The notes beneath the pieces were generated by a model that did not search any database, was not told where the DNA came from, and saw only the letters and a program-made list of their open reading frames with translations. The translations under genes and the position numbers were made by a program. This document shows, piece after piece, positions 11,104-20,835 of a stretch of 64,000 bases of DNA. The DNA is taken from positions 186,001 through 250,000 of the forward strand of contig WNYE01000058.1 of the NCBI GenBank assembly GCA_021396245.1, written 5' to 3'. Position 1 is the first letter of the stretch. Every line of letters starts with the position of its first letter. The stretch comes from Sporothrix humicola. Lineage: Eukaryota > Ascomycota > Sordariomycetes > Ophiostomatales > Ophiostomataceae.

Positions 11104-13602
11104 ATGGCTCCTCCGTCCGGCAAGAACGGCTTCGTCTTCCGGCGGGAAGAAGAGCGCAAGGCCGAGGAGGTGGCCGAAGAGTTGGACGAAGACTACAAGG
11201 CGGGGAAACCGGGCGCCGTGCGGCCGACCGTCAGTGTGCTGGTAGCCCGCTTACAAGCAATCCGCAACCACGCGATTGGCCGGCAAAAGAAGAAGTACCT
11301 GGAAGCGCTGGCCGAAAAGGTGCTGGACGACCGGATGGGTGCAGCGATGGCGGCGGCGGCGATGCTGGCGGCTAAGGAGGCGGAAGAGGCGGCAGCGAAA
11401 GCAAAGGCGGCGGCCCCAGAAACGACGACAAAAACAGAATCACAACCACCAGCGGACAGCATGGACACTGCACCTGATGGTGCTGCTCCCGCGGCCGACG
11501 GCGAGACGGCAGAAGGGGCCGACACAGCAACAGCCGCACCAACACGAAAACGGATACGGCGGGTCGGGTCAGAGGGCGGTGGTCGGATCATAAAAAGAAG
11601 AAGGAAGCGGAGGCACGAGGACAGCAGCGACGATGGAAGCGACAGCGACAGCGAGTGCAAGAAGAGCGGCGCCGTTGTTCCCACAAAACTGTCGTCGGAC
11701 GGCCCGACGTTTGCCGATATCGCCGGCATGGACGATATTCTGCGGGACCTAATACGGCTGGTGTGGATGCCGTTGCGGCGCGGCTTCGATTTCCGCGACA
11801 GCGGGTCCCGCCCCAACGAGGCGGTTTTGCTGTACGGCCCCTCGGGCTGCGGCAAGACGCTGCTGGCGAATGCGATTGCCGCCGAGGCGCGTGTTCCGTT
11901 CTTTTCTGTGTCGGGCCCCTCTTTGATTGGCGGCATCAGCGGCGAGTCCGAGAACAACATCCGCAACATATTTGACGAGGCCGTGCGGCAGGCTCCGTCT
12001 CTGATTTTCCTCGACGCCATCGAGGCACTGGCCAGCAAGCAGGACTCGTCCGGCAAGGGGCCCATGGAGATGCGCATGGCGCTGACGTTGACAAGCTGTA
12101 TTGACCGCTTGAACAGCGAAAGCAACACGGGCAAGTACGTGATCGTGCTGGCGGCGACAAACAAGGCCGACAGCCTGGACCCGCTGGTGCGGCGGCGGTT
12201 TGGCGTCGAAATCGCGGTGCGTATGCCGAGCCAGGACGCGCGCGAGCGGATCCTGCAGACGATGACGCGGGGAATGCAGTTTGCCGAAGATGTGGACCTC
12301 AAGGACATTGCGCGGATGACGCCTGGCTTTGTGGGCGGTGACTTGCAAAACGTGGTCAAGACGGCGCAGCTCAACTATATGGACGCCAGGCTGGATACGG
12401 TGCTCAAACGTCTGCGGTCAACGGGCGGGCCGGAACTCGATGGCGGCTCTATCGCGTTTGAAGATGTCGGGGAGGATACGCCGATGTTGGGCGACAAAGA
12501 CAAGGAGAACGAGAAGGAAAAGGACGAGCTCCCGGATGTCCAGCGGGACATTCGCCTGCTGAATGCGCACGAGGATGAGCGGTCGCTGGCAGCAGCTGCC
12601 ATTGGCGTGTCTACGGCGGCATCGACGGCCGCTTCGGGAGATGAAGAGACACAAGTCACAAACGGCACATTGCCAACAACCACAGCACCACTGGCAGAAG
12701 GCATCACGTCGCAAAACTTCCGCGACGCTGCGCTTTCTGTCCTTCCCGCCGCCAAGCGCGAGGGCTTCAGCACCATCCCCAACACAACCTGGAAGCAGGT
12801 CGGCGCCATGGAGGTTCTGCGCAAGAAGCTCGAAATGTCCATCATCGGTCCCATCCGCTACCCGGACAAGTACGCCGCCGTCGGCCAGAAGCCCATGGGC
12901 GGCATTCTGCTGTGGGGACCCCCCGGCTGCGGTAAGACGCTGGTCGCCAAGGCCGTTGCCAACGAGAGCAAAGCCAACTTTATTTCCATCCGCGGCCCCG
13001 AGCTGCTCAACAAGTGGGTCGGCGAGTCGGAGCGGGCACTGCGTGAACTCTTCGAGCGCGCGCGCGCCATGGCGCCCTGCATTATCTTCTTTGACGAGAT
13101 GGACGCGCTGGCGGCCAAGCGCGACGATGCGCGATCCGACGGCAGCGCGCGCATCGTCAACACTCTGCTGACCGAACTGGACGGTGTGGTTGACCGCACG
13201 GGTTTGTTTGTCATTGGCGCAACCAACCGGCCCGACATTATCGATCCAGCCCTCAAGCGGCCCGGCCGTCTGGGCGAGAGCATCTTTGTGGGCCCGCCGA
13301 CGGCCGAAGACCGTGTTGCCATCCTGCAAACTTTGTACCGCAACGCCATCCCCGGCGACCAGAACATGGCGGCCACCATGGACATTATTGCCGGCGTCGC
13401 CATGGATGCGCGGTGCACTGGCTTCAGTGGTGCCGACTTGGACCATTTGCTGCGGACGGCCGGCAAGAACAGTCTGGACCGCACAGGACTCCACAGCGCC
13501 GAGGTGCCGCAGATCACGGCCGACGACTGGGAAAAGGCGTTGGCCGAGACGCAGCCGAGCACGAGCCTTGCCGAGCTGCGGCGGTACGAGAAGTTACACT
13601 AA
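11104..13602 (+). CDS. RIX7: Ribosome-biogenesis AAA ATPase RIX7 (NVL homologue)
   Basis: A single exon of 832 residues from the ATG at 11104. The N-terminal region is helical and low-complexity with a basic KRRRKRR run near 163-170, a likely nuclear signal. The first AAA domain has an intact Walker A, GPSGCGKT (245-252). Its Walker B reads LIFLDAIEAL, so residue 305 is Ala where Glu is expected, and its arginine-finger region is DPLVRRRFGVEI, two residues shorter than the usual form. The second AAA domain is canonical: GPPGCGKT at 605-612, FFDEMDAL with Asp664-Glu665, and KRPGRLGESIF. The second domain's RGPELLNKWVGESERALREL block fits Rix7/NVL, which strips factors from pre-60S particles in the nucleolus. 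Orthology is inferred from domain order and that second-domain match. Confidence 0.9.
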   Translation: MAPPSGKNGFVFRREEERKAEEVAEELDEDYKAGKPGAVRPTVSVLVARLQAIRNHAIGRQKKKYLEALAEKVLDDRMGAAMAAAAMLAAKEAEEAAAKAKAAAPETTTKTESQPPADSMDTAPDGAAPAADGETAEGADTATAAPTRKRIRRVGSEGGGRIIKRRRKRRHEDSSDDGSDSDSECKKSGAVVPTKLSSDGPTFADIAGMDDILRDLIRLVWMPLRRGFDFRDSGSRPNEAVLLYGPSGCGKTLLANAIAAEARVPFFSVSGPSLIGGISGESENNIRNIFDEAVRQAPSLIFLDAIEALASKQDSSGKGPMEMRMALTLTSCIDRLNSESNTGKYVIVLAATNKADSLDPLVRRRFGVEIAVRMPSQDARERILQTMTRGMQFAEDVDLKDIARMTPGFVGGDLQNVVKTAQLNYMDARLDTVLKRLRSTGGPELDGGSIAFEDVGEDTPMLGDKDKENEKEKDELPDVQRDIRLLNAHEDERSLAAAAIGVSTAASTAASGDEETQVTNGTLPTTTAPLAEGITSQNFRDAALSVLPAAKREGFSTIPNTTWKQVGAMEVLRKKLEMSIIGPIRYPDKYAAVGQKPMGGILLWGPPGCGKTLVAKAVANESKANFISIRGPELLNKWVGESERALRELFERARAMAPCIIFFDEMDALAAKRDDARSDGSARIVNTLLTELDGVVDRTGLFVIGATNRPDIIDPALKRPGRLGESIFVGPPTAEDRVAILQTLYRNAIPGDQNMAATMDIIAGVAMDARCTGFSGADLDHLLRTAGKNSLDRTGLHSAEVPQITADDWEKALAETQPSTSLAELRRYEKLH

Positions 13603-14252
13603 TTGGGAGAAAGGGGCGTGTTTTGTATAGACATATACTTGTACATAATATCATAGAATCTACGTTGCATTGCGGTCAAAAGTCCGGGTCACAATTACGT
13701 CACATACTTCGGGTGCACCAAAATTTGAGAGGAGAGATTATGCTTGTATGATTGGGGAAATAGACCATGAAAAGACATGCTGTCTCTCTAGCCCTATGTC
13801 CACATGCCTGGGTACTCTAAATGTCCCACTTCATCATGTCTTCATGCTTCACTTGCTCTTTCTATCAGGCCCTGTCTATGTCGTAAATAGCTGGGAAACC
13901 GTAACACGTATTGTATGCCGATTCGAGGGGTAGAGAGGTCGCCCGGGGTTGCTCGTATGCGTTTGCGTATTGCTTTCGCTCGTTGCTCGCCGTGCGTTCC
14001 TCCGTCGTCTCGGTCCAGCTCTATCGAGTGGGTTGTGTAGATGTGAAATTTGGTGTATATATTTGGTGCGGAATGGTTTCTTTTTTGGTTGTCCCAGTTC
14101 TTTTATCCGTCTTTAGGTCTTCTATCGCCATCTGTTCGTACAAAAAACGCGCCGGGAAAAAACATCTAATATCTTTCTTTTTCAAATCATCATCTTGGCC
14201 TTGGCCGACAATGCAAAACACAAAACAATCATTAACGCCAATCGAAAGCCGC
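13603..14252. other. Convergent 3' ends of RIX7 and cytochrome c
   Basis: A 650-nt interval between two stop codons. It is AT-richer than the genes, with no supported frame or RNA gene. It presumably holds both 3' UTRs. Confidence 0.6.
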
Positions 14253-15380
14253 TTATGCGGTCGACTCCTTGAGGTAGCTGCGTTCGTTAGCGAGGATCCA
14301 AAATCAAATAGAGGGGTGACTTTGACATACGTAATCAGGTCGTTCCGGTCCTTGTCCTTCTTGAGGCCACCAAAGGCCATCTTGGTGCCGGGAATGTACT
14401 TCTTGGGGTTCTCGAGGTAGGTGAACAGGGTGCCTTCGTCCCAGGTGATGCCCTTCTGCTTGTTGGCGTCGGTGTAGGCGTAGCCGTCGACGGAGCCGGT
14501 CTTGCGGCCGAAGAGGCCGTGCAGGGCAGGGCCGACCTTGTTGCCGCCGTCCTTCTCGACGGTGTGGCACTGCGCGCAGCGCGTCTTGAACAGGCTGGCG
14601 CCCTTCTTGGAGTCACCTGCGGGTGTTAGTGGGGGTCTTTGGTAGATTCAACACAAAATCGCATGAGCCACAGTCGAAAGCATGCCAAGCCGCAAAAGTG
14701 CCGTGCCACTGTTTCTGTCGTCCAAATCACTCGTTTGGCGGTCAGAAAAGCAGAAGAAGCTCTCGTGAGCAGTTGCAGCAGCGCAAAAGTGAGATCGTAA
14801 GCGGAGCTGAGGATCTAAGACTGAAGCTGGAATGTGCCCCAGAATGTTCTTCAGCTGCCGCTTGCGATCTGTTCCTCTGGCTGTGTGCCCGTCTGAAAGC
14901 TTCTCCTGCCACTCAGGCCACTTCAATTCGTCGCAAAAATAGCTCCAGGCACAAGTCAAGGAGGGAGGAGCTCTCGGCCCTCATGCGCCGGCAAACAGTC
15001 TTTAAGACGCATTGGAGCTCAAAGCTCGCGAGGTCTCTTTGAAGCTTGCCTCATGGGCCAACAGCTCGGCCTTGAAGTTTGTTTGCACGGGCGAAGTGAG
15101 GCTGGAAGTAAGCCTTCAGGTTTGCGGCGAGCGGCGGTGAGAGTGGCAGAAAGTACTTGCGAGTGACTTGCGCAAACGGCGGGCGTGGACTGAAGGCGGG
15201 CGCATTGCGGCATTGTGGCATTGTGGCATGATGCTGCTTTTGGCGGGCAACTTTCGACTTGTAGGCTCATGACTCGACCAGAGGGTTCTACCCGCGGCAA
15301 AGCGAAGCTCGTCGGGGAAGAAGACCGAAGAGTCTCGAGAAAGTGAGGAAGAAAAACAACTTACCCTTTCCGGCAGGCAT
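14253..15380 (-). CDS. CYC1: Cytochrome c
   Basis: Three exons, 15380-15365, 14616-14331 and 14277-14253, encode 108 residues, the usual fungal length. The first exon contributes only five codons (MPAGK) and part of a Gly codon. Heme attachment is CAQCH at 19-23 with His23 as one iron ligand; Met85 in PGTKMAFGG is the other. The tail DRNDLITYLKESTA is typical. It carries electrons from complex III to cytochrome oxidase in the intermembrane space. The first intron is 748 nt, far longer than other introns in the window, and contains a short 8-bp tandem repeat. The second is 53 nt with CTAAC close to the acceptor. The gene is transcribed divergently from another mitochondrial-protein gene. Confidence 0.98.
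15203..15226. repeat. Three 8-bp tandem units in cytochrome c intron 1
   Basis: CATTGCGG, CATTGTGG and CATTGTGG follow each other directly inside the 748-nt intron. A partial fourth unit begins at 15227. Confidence 0.7.
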
Positions 15381-17116
15381 TTTGTCTGGAGTTGTGAGGT
15401 TGGGGGAGAGGTAAAAAGAAAGTGAGGTAATTGAAGATTGGAAGGATTGAAGCTTGTAGTTCGTGATGTGGGAGGGAGAAGAGGGTGGGAAGGGAAAGAA
15501 AGGAGAAGGGAAAAGAAAAGAAAGAGACGAGAAAAAAACAAGCCGGGAAAAAACAGGAGACGAAAAAAAAAGCCAAAAAAGCAAGACCGCAGAAAACCAG
15601 GCAAGGCCGAACGAATGAACGCACGGGGTGACGGAATGAATTGGCTGTGACCTGAGCTAGGCCAGGCCTCCCAGGCGGGCAGGTACACAGGTACACACTG
15701 GTGTCGCGCGCAAAGTGACAATGACATGGCCACCTTCCCTGCTTTTGGCGGCCTTTTGCTCTTTCCTCCAGTGACATAACGCTGCAATTAGACGCAAATA
15801 GACCGCAAAACTGGTGCACATCCCTCCTTCCGTAGGCATTACGACAGTGGCGGACATGTCTCGGGGCGCGGGCTAGTGGTCGCGCAGCCAATCAGCGGCT
15901 GCGCATTTGAATGTATCTTGCAGAGGGCCAGCCAAAACCCGCCAAAGACCCAGCAAACGAGACGAAAAAAGACAAAAGCGACAGGTACCCACAATGATCG
16001 GGAGACGCCGGTAAAAAAAAAAATTTAGGAGGGAAGGAGGAAAGAGGGAAAAGCACTCACAGTGGAAGGCAAAAAATGACGCTAACGTATTCCCGCAACA
16101 AGACGAGACAGCAGACAAATTGAGGCTTGAAGAATTTCTCGTTCTCGTGCACCAATATCAAACACCGCCTTTTCCACTTCTTTGCCCTTTCGAGATCCGG
16201 TTTACTTTTGCTCCGTGCTTTTCTTTCCCACTGCGGGCCTCGGAATCGACGAATCGAACCACTTGTTTTTCACAGCAGCCTGGGGCAAAGGAGGAAGAGG
16301 GAAAGAACGAGGCAAAGCCCAGGGCCAGGTTCGCACTGACAGGGAAGGAGCGAGGAACGAAGTGGCTCGTCGGCACGCGGAAAAGCTTTTTCTTTTGCCC
16401 TCTTATTTCTGACCTTTTAATTCTTATTTTCTTACTTTTTATTTGCCCATTCCCGCCGGCCTGCTCTTGGCTTGTAACTCGGTCTTGAATCTGCACCGAA
16501 TTCCTTCTCGGGAACTGCTCGACTTTTCTTACTTACTACCTTTAAAAGTAAACAGATCGTACGATGGCAAGGATTTGGATGTGAGCACAAAAGAAGCACT
16601 GCGGCCCTGACAGAGCCAATGTTGCACCCAGTGGATTCAGGGCCGTATTCACGCATAGGATTGAACACAATCTGTTTTCCTTGGTCGTAGACGTTGTTTT
16701 CAGTCGTGTTCACTAATATGCAAATATCCATCCTTAGAGATGCTTAAAGCCATATTTCAAGGTTTCCGAACAAAGACCGCCGCCTCTTGTAATTCTTTGG
16801 CTACTGCAATTGAGAGCTTCAGGGTCGTCGCCAATAATCAATTCGTAGAACAAAAGGGTCCTTGGCCTTTTCAGAGCTGCCTCGCCCATACTCGTGAATG
16901 CCGAGCAAGGATCGTGACGCTCTCGTATCGAGATCTCACCAACGATGATGTGCACGTGACCGGTCATCAAAGTGGAAAGTGTGAATGTTTGGTGGGGCGA
17001 TCTCCAAGTCGTTCCTAATTTTTGCATTTGTGCCCCTCAACGTCAAGTGTCAAGTCAAACGTCAGACGACATCACATCGTTCACCGAAAGAACGACAAAC
17101 CACACATCCACCCGAC
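15381..17116. promoter_or_regulatory. Shared upstream region of cytochrome c and a mitochondrial membrane protein
   Basis: A 1.74 kb interval between divergent starts. It has purine-rich stretches on the plus strand near 15430-15600 (C/T-rich in the cytochrome c direction), a GCCAATCAG box at 15887-15895 and another CCAAT at 16616-16620. No conserved coding frame is present. Confidence 0.55.
15887..15895. promoter_or_regulatory. CCAAT box (GCCAATCAG)
   Basis: The sequence matches the CCAATCA preferred by the fungal HAP/CCAAT-binding complex, which activates cytochrome c genes in yeast. It lies about 510 nt upstream of the cytochrome c ATG. Binding here is inference. Confidence 0.45.
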
Positions 17117-18007
17117 ATGTCTACGATCCCACGGTTTCTCTTACCCCGGCGCGGGCCCATGTGGCAGCAGCAGCGCACATTTACGTCGCAATTGTCGGCA
17201 TCTTCAAGGACGACGGCTTATCGGTCGACAACCTCCTCATCTTCCACCAACGGCTGCACGGGCATTGTCCAGCGCGTCCGCCACGCCTCGACACGGCCGC
17301 CAAAGCCTAGTGGCTCATCTTCGCCGGCTTCCTCCTCCTCAAAGCCCAGCAACATTCTCGAGAAACCCGCCAAGTTCAACCCGCCCTCCCACGGCGCCCG
17401 CCTGCCTCGCAAAAACAATGCTCCCGCCTCCCAGCATTATGGCGGCGACTTGAGTGCGGCCGAACGCGCCGCTCAGCGCACCCGCCAGTACCCCGGCATG
17501 ATGGCCCCTCCGGGGACATGGGCGCACTGGTTCTGGACGAGCCGCGCCTTCCACTTGGGCGTGACCATGACGACGCTGGCGGCGCTGGCCGTTTTCACGC
17601 TGATTGAGAACTTTAAGCGGACGTCGCCCTTTGTGGACATGCTGCCGACCTTCCGGGAGGCCATGTCGCACCCGATCATGGCGGCGCGCACCACCATTGA
17701 GGTTGTCCGCTTGACCGAGCACCACCGCGTGAATGCGATTGCCGAGCGGCGGCAGATGCGCGTCGACGACGTGGCGAAGCGGACAATGTACCGCAAGGCG
17801 CACGGGATGGACGAGACGGTCGGTTTTGGAAGCAACGGCGGCTGGTTCAGCAGCGGCGACAAGAAGAACCAGGGCCCTGTGCCGCCGGCACGCAACGAAG
17901 TGGTGGACGATGCGTCGCCGATCCGTGGTGAGGCGCCGGTGGAGGCAGCGCCAGTTGAGGCTGGAGCCGAGTCCGGCCAGAAGAAGAAGTTCCTCGGTAT
18001 CTTCTAA
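17117..18007 (+). CDS. Conserved fungal mitochondrial membrane protein, unknown function
   Basis: A single exon of 296 residues, starting at the ATG at 17117 (MSTIPRFLLPRRG). An open extension reaches upstream to 16985, but it has no ATG start and reads like leader. The first 60 residues are rich in Arg, Ser and Thr with almost no acidic residues, a good mitochondrial presequence. A conserved-looking core, HGARLPRKN, QHYGGDLSAAE, PPGTWAHWFWTSRAFHLG, leads into one membrane span at about 144-163. The C-terminal part is hydrophilic and ends QKKKFLGIF. I recognise the pattern of a fungal family of unknown function, not a named gene. A single-pass inner-membrane location is inferred. It is divergent from cytochrome c. 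Confidence 0.85.
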   Translation: MSTIPRFLLPRRGPMWQQQRTFTSQLSASSRTTAYRSTTSSSSTNGCTGIVQRVRHASTRPPKPSGSSSPASSSSKPSNILEKPAKFNPPSHGARLPRKNNAPASQHYGGDLSAAERAAQRTRQYPGMMAPPGTWAHWFWTSRAFHLGVTMTTLAALAVFTLIENFKRTSPFVDMLPTFREAMSHPIMAARTTIEVVRLTEHHRVNAIAERRQMRVDDVAKRTMYRKAHGMDETVGFGSNGGWFSSGDKKNQGPVPPARNEVVDDASPIRGEAPVEAAPVEAGAESGQKKKFLGIF

Positions 18008-18310
18008 GTGGTGTGGTGACGAGGCAAGAATGTGTGGCCATATAATATCATCATCATGGGCGAGGCAACTCCTCTTTGTATAGTGTACCAATACCAAAAG
18101 TAAAATGTGAAATTTAAGAAATCAAAAGCATGCCAATACATGATATCAGACAAGTGAAAAGATGAAAGAAAAAAAAACATGATGTAATGAAATGAATAAC
18201 TCTCAGACGCCCAAGTTCCAGTAATCCCAAAACATTTTTTGTCCCTCCTATCCCGGAAACATGCCATGATGCAAACAAGAATAAAAAATCAAATTAGAGT
18301 GGCCCTCGGC
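18008..18310. other. Convergent 3' ends, no gene
   Basis: A 303-nt AT-rich interval between the stop of the mitochondrial protein gene and the stop of RRP42. Nothing else is seen. Confidence 0.6.
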
Positions 18311-19450
18311 CTACACAATCTCCACGCCGTCCAGACCGGCAAACACCTCGTCCGCCACGCCGCCCTTTTCCAGCACCTTATGGGTCATCGCCGCCAGAAG
18401 GGCCACTTTGGCGCCGCCGCGGGGTGCCCGCCATACGCCGTAGACTTCCTCCTTCTCAGACAACAGGCGTGCCGTGGCCTGTGCTGACGGTGCCGGTGTC
18501 GTCTTGGGCTTGTTTGCGTCAGGGTCGTAGGGCGTGCCGGGCGCTGTGAGCCGCGACGGCGGGTCGATTGTGCGGATCGCCAAAAGGCGGAGGGAAGAGG
18601 AGGAGGAGGAGGATGGAGAGGCCACTTGTCCCACAGACACGGCCAGCACGGCATTCGCCACGGCCAGCTCCTCCGCTGTCGGGTCAAACAAAATGTTGTC
18701 GCCAACAGTCATGACGAGCAGTGTGATGGGGGGTCGGCATGTCGTCGAGCCCGGCTTGTTAGCGTCCCGCTCGTACAAGAAAGTCGACGCATCCCAATCG
18801 TCGTCGAAAAAGGGATCCTCGTCGCCCTCGGACACGAGCCGTGGCAGTCTCGTTGCCAGCAGTGCCAGGTGTGTTGTCAACGACAGCAGCGGTAGAGGAT
18901 AGGAAAGGGGCGGCGAAATCAAGAGTACATCCAAAAATAGCTTCCAGTGGAATCGCCGGTTGATCTTGAGTGCTTGTGTCAGGCCGCCGTCCGCCAACAG
19001 CGCCTCGGCCAGCAGGGCTCCCAGAAAGACTGTGCTGGCATCGTCGTCGCGCAAACCGGGAATCTCGACCGTCACCTCAACCCACGACGGGGAGGCGTTG
19101 CCTCCAGAAGAGGCGCCCCCGTCCTTCGCACCGCCTTTACCCTCGCCATCACCATCGTCGTCGCCCGCATCTCCCCACAGGTCCTCTTCATCATCCTCGT
19201 CCCCGTCGTTGCCCTCCCCTTGTCTTGTGCGCTCGACTTGTGCTTTGACGCCGACAATCGCTTCTGTGCCGTCCGAGAAACAGATGCGTGCGCTACCGTT
19301 GGCGCCAGGAAGCATGCCCGTCTCCGCGCGCAGAGGGCGAAACTGCGCCGGTGTGCGTCCGTCGGGGCGGATTGGTGGTTGTTGCGCGAGCGATGTGTGC
19401 AGGAATGCCAGCTCGGCAGGCGACAGCAGCACGTGCTGCGTCGTGGCCAT
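18311..19450 (-). CDS. RRP42: Exosome complex subunit RRP42 (RNase PH fold)
   Basis: A single exon of 379 residues from the ATG at 19450 (MATTQHVLLSPAELAFL); the frame is open a little upstream but has no ATG there. The RNase PH-like start IRPDGRTPAQFRPLRAETG and NGSARICFSDGTEAIVGVKA matches Rrp42/EXOSC7 rather than Rrp45 or Rrp46. Rrp42 is one of six subunits in the inactive ring of the RNA exosome, which processes and degrades RNA in nucleus and cytoplasm. Residues about 74-120 are an acidic, Gly-rich insertion (GDEDDEEDLWGDAGDDDGD) in the middle of the fold, which makes the protein longer than yeast Rrp42. It is preceded by two GATAA cores at 19585 and 19591. Confidence 0.93.
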   Translation of the reverse strand: MATTQHVLLSPAELAFLHTSLAQQPPIRPDGRTPAQFRPLRAETGMLPGANGSARICFSDGTEAIVGVKAQVERTRQGEGNDGDEDDEEDLWGDAGDDDGDGEGKGGAKDGGASSGGNASPSWVEVTVEIPGLRDDDASTVFLGALLAEALLADGGLTQALKINRRFHWKLFLDVLLISPPLSYPLPLLSLTTHLALLATRLPRLVSEGDEDPFFDDDWDASTFLYERDANKPGSTTCRPPITLLVMTVGDNILFDPTAEELAVANAVLAVSVGQVASPSSSSSSSLRLLAIRTIDPPSRLTAPGTPYDPDANKPKTTPAPSAQATARLLSEKEEVYGVWRAPRGGAKVALLAAMTHKVLEKGGVADEVFAGLDGVEIV

Positions 19451-19795
19451 GTTGGGTGTGTGAGGGGACAAGAAAAACTAAAAAGGCTGTCTTCTTGGTG
19501 GGTGGTGTAATTGAGCTCGTGGAGTCGTAAATTCACTTTTTGAATGTGATTGTTGCGCCTCACGGCCTAGGAAAAAACGACGTCGATAAAGATAATCTAA
19601 ACTTTTTTTTTGGTAGCTGCCCGCTCTAGAGCATGATTGGCTCTAGACCACCAAGAATATGGAGCTAAGGTGGGGTGCTGCCACAAGGCTCTGGCGTTGG
19701 CACCAGCACCAGGAACCATTCACTGTCGGTCTAATTTACACCAGGAACAAACAAACAGACTCATGACACAACTGACAATCTTCCCACTGCGCCAA
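19451..19795. promoter_or_regulatory. RRP42 promoter and 3' flank of upstream gene
   Basis: A 345-nt tandem gap. GATAA at 19585-19589 and 19591-19595 lies about 135 nt before the RRP42 ATG, next to a run of T. No coding frame is supported. Confidence 0.5.
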
Positions 19796-20835
19796 TCAAA
19801 TATCAAATGTCACCGTCTTTTGAACACTCGGCATATTGCTACCACCCACTCCCGGCAGCGTCTTGAGCAGTCCCTTGAGCGCCTGAACCTGCGACTTGGC
19901 CGCCTCGCCCCATGTCTGCCCGCGAGCCACTGTCGCCCGGCTGCGCGGGAACATTTCGAGTGCAGACCGCCCTGTCTTATTGAGACCGCCCTCAGGCGTT
20001 GCTAGGCCGGATACCACTTCTTTTCCTTTCACGGAAGTAGGCGTGGTCATTCCCTTGGGCACGATAATGTCGCGCACCAGGCTATCGCCGTACACGCGGC
20101 CGTAGCCGAGCAGCTTGTGCGCTTCGGCGCGGTCCTGCTTCCACGAAGCCTGGACAGCCTCGACAGACTTTTTTTCGGGGCCGCCGCCGTTGTCACCGAT
20201 ACTCTCCAAAACCTTGTTGGCCTCCTCATAGCGCGTGAGTGTGGCGTGGAACAGCTCCAGCACCTCGAGGCCGGCCGTGTAGAGCGGGTGGTCGGCGACG
20301 CCCAGGGACGCGCCAGCCGAGGCCGTGTCGTAGGCATCGCGGATGCGCTCCAAATTCTTCTTGTCCTGTTTGGCTCTGGATAGACATGCGTCAGATGGAG
20401 TCTCTCCTAATACATAAGAGAAGGGGACCTACTTTGCCTCTTCGCCGCGAGTAAGAGCGTCCATGGCCTTGTCGCGGCCCCCAGCTACAATGTCCTTTTC
20501 AAACATGGTCACGTACTGCTTGACCCGGTCGGCTTCCTGGTTGCGAGTGCCTGTCTGCACAGCAGACCAACTGAAGTTGTTAGAACTCGATTGCGAGGTG
20601 TAAAGTATATGTGTGCAGTAAACTTACTCCGCGCCGCGAGATTTCTTGGGCTGGGCCACAGGAGAGCCGGCATCGCTGTCCAGCTCCGAGTCTTCCACGG
20701 ATACATGGGAGTCTAGTTAAATTAGAGGGAGATTGTCAGTAGGCCATAGTTTGATTGTACCTGAGATTTGGACCGGAAAGACACGAATGCACATGATAAC
20801 TTACGAGCCCGCTTTCTTCTATTGACTGGCGCCAT
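19796..20835 (-). CDS. Unrecognised four-exon gene, probably nuclear helical protein
   Basis: Exons 20835-20805, 20712-20628, 20570-20433 and 20375-19796 join in frame to 277 residues. All three introns (92, 57 and 57 nt) have GT..AG ends. The start MAPVNRRKRAHSHVSVEDSE is basic then acidic, like a nuclear protein. Exons 2-3 give PVAQPKKSRGADWSAVQTG and a charged helical stretch (DRVKQYVTMFEKDIVAGGRD; GEEAKAKQDKKNLERIRDAYD). The middle, LEVLELFHATLTRYEEANKVL and LLGYGRVYGDSLVRDIIVPKG, looks structured. The end is GQTWGEAAKSQVQALKGLLKT then VQKTVTFDI. I cannot place it in a family. It might be a small chromatin or kinetochore subunit, but nothing proves this. Confidence 0.8.
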
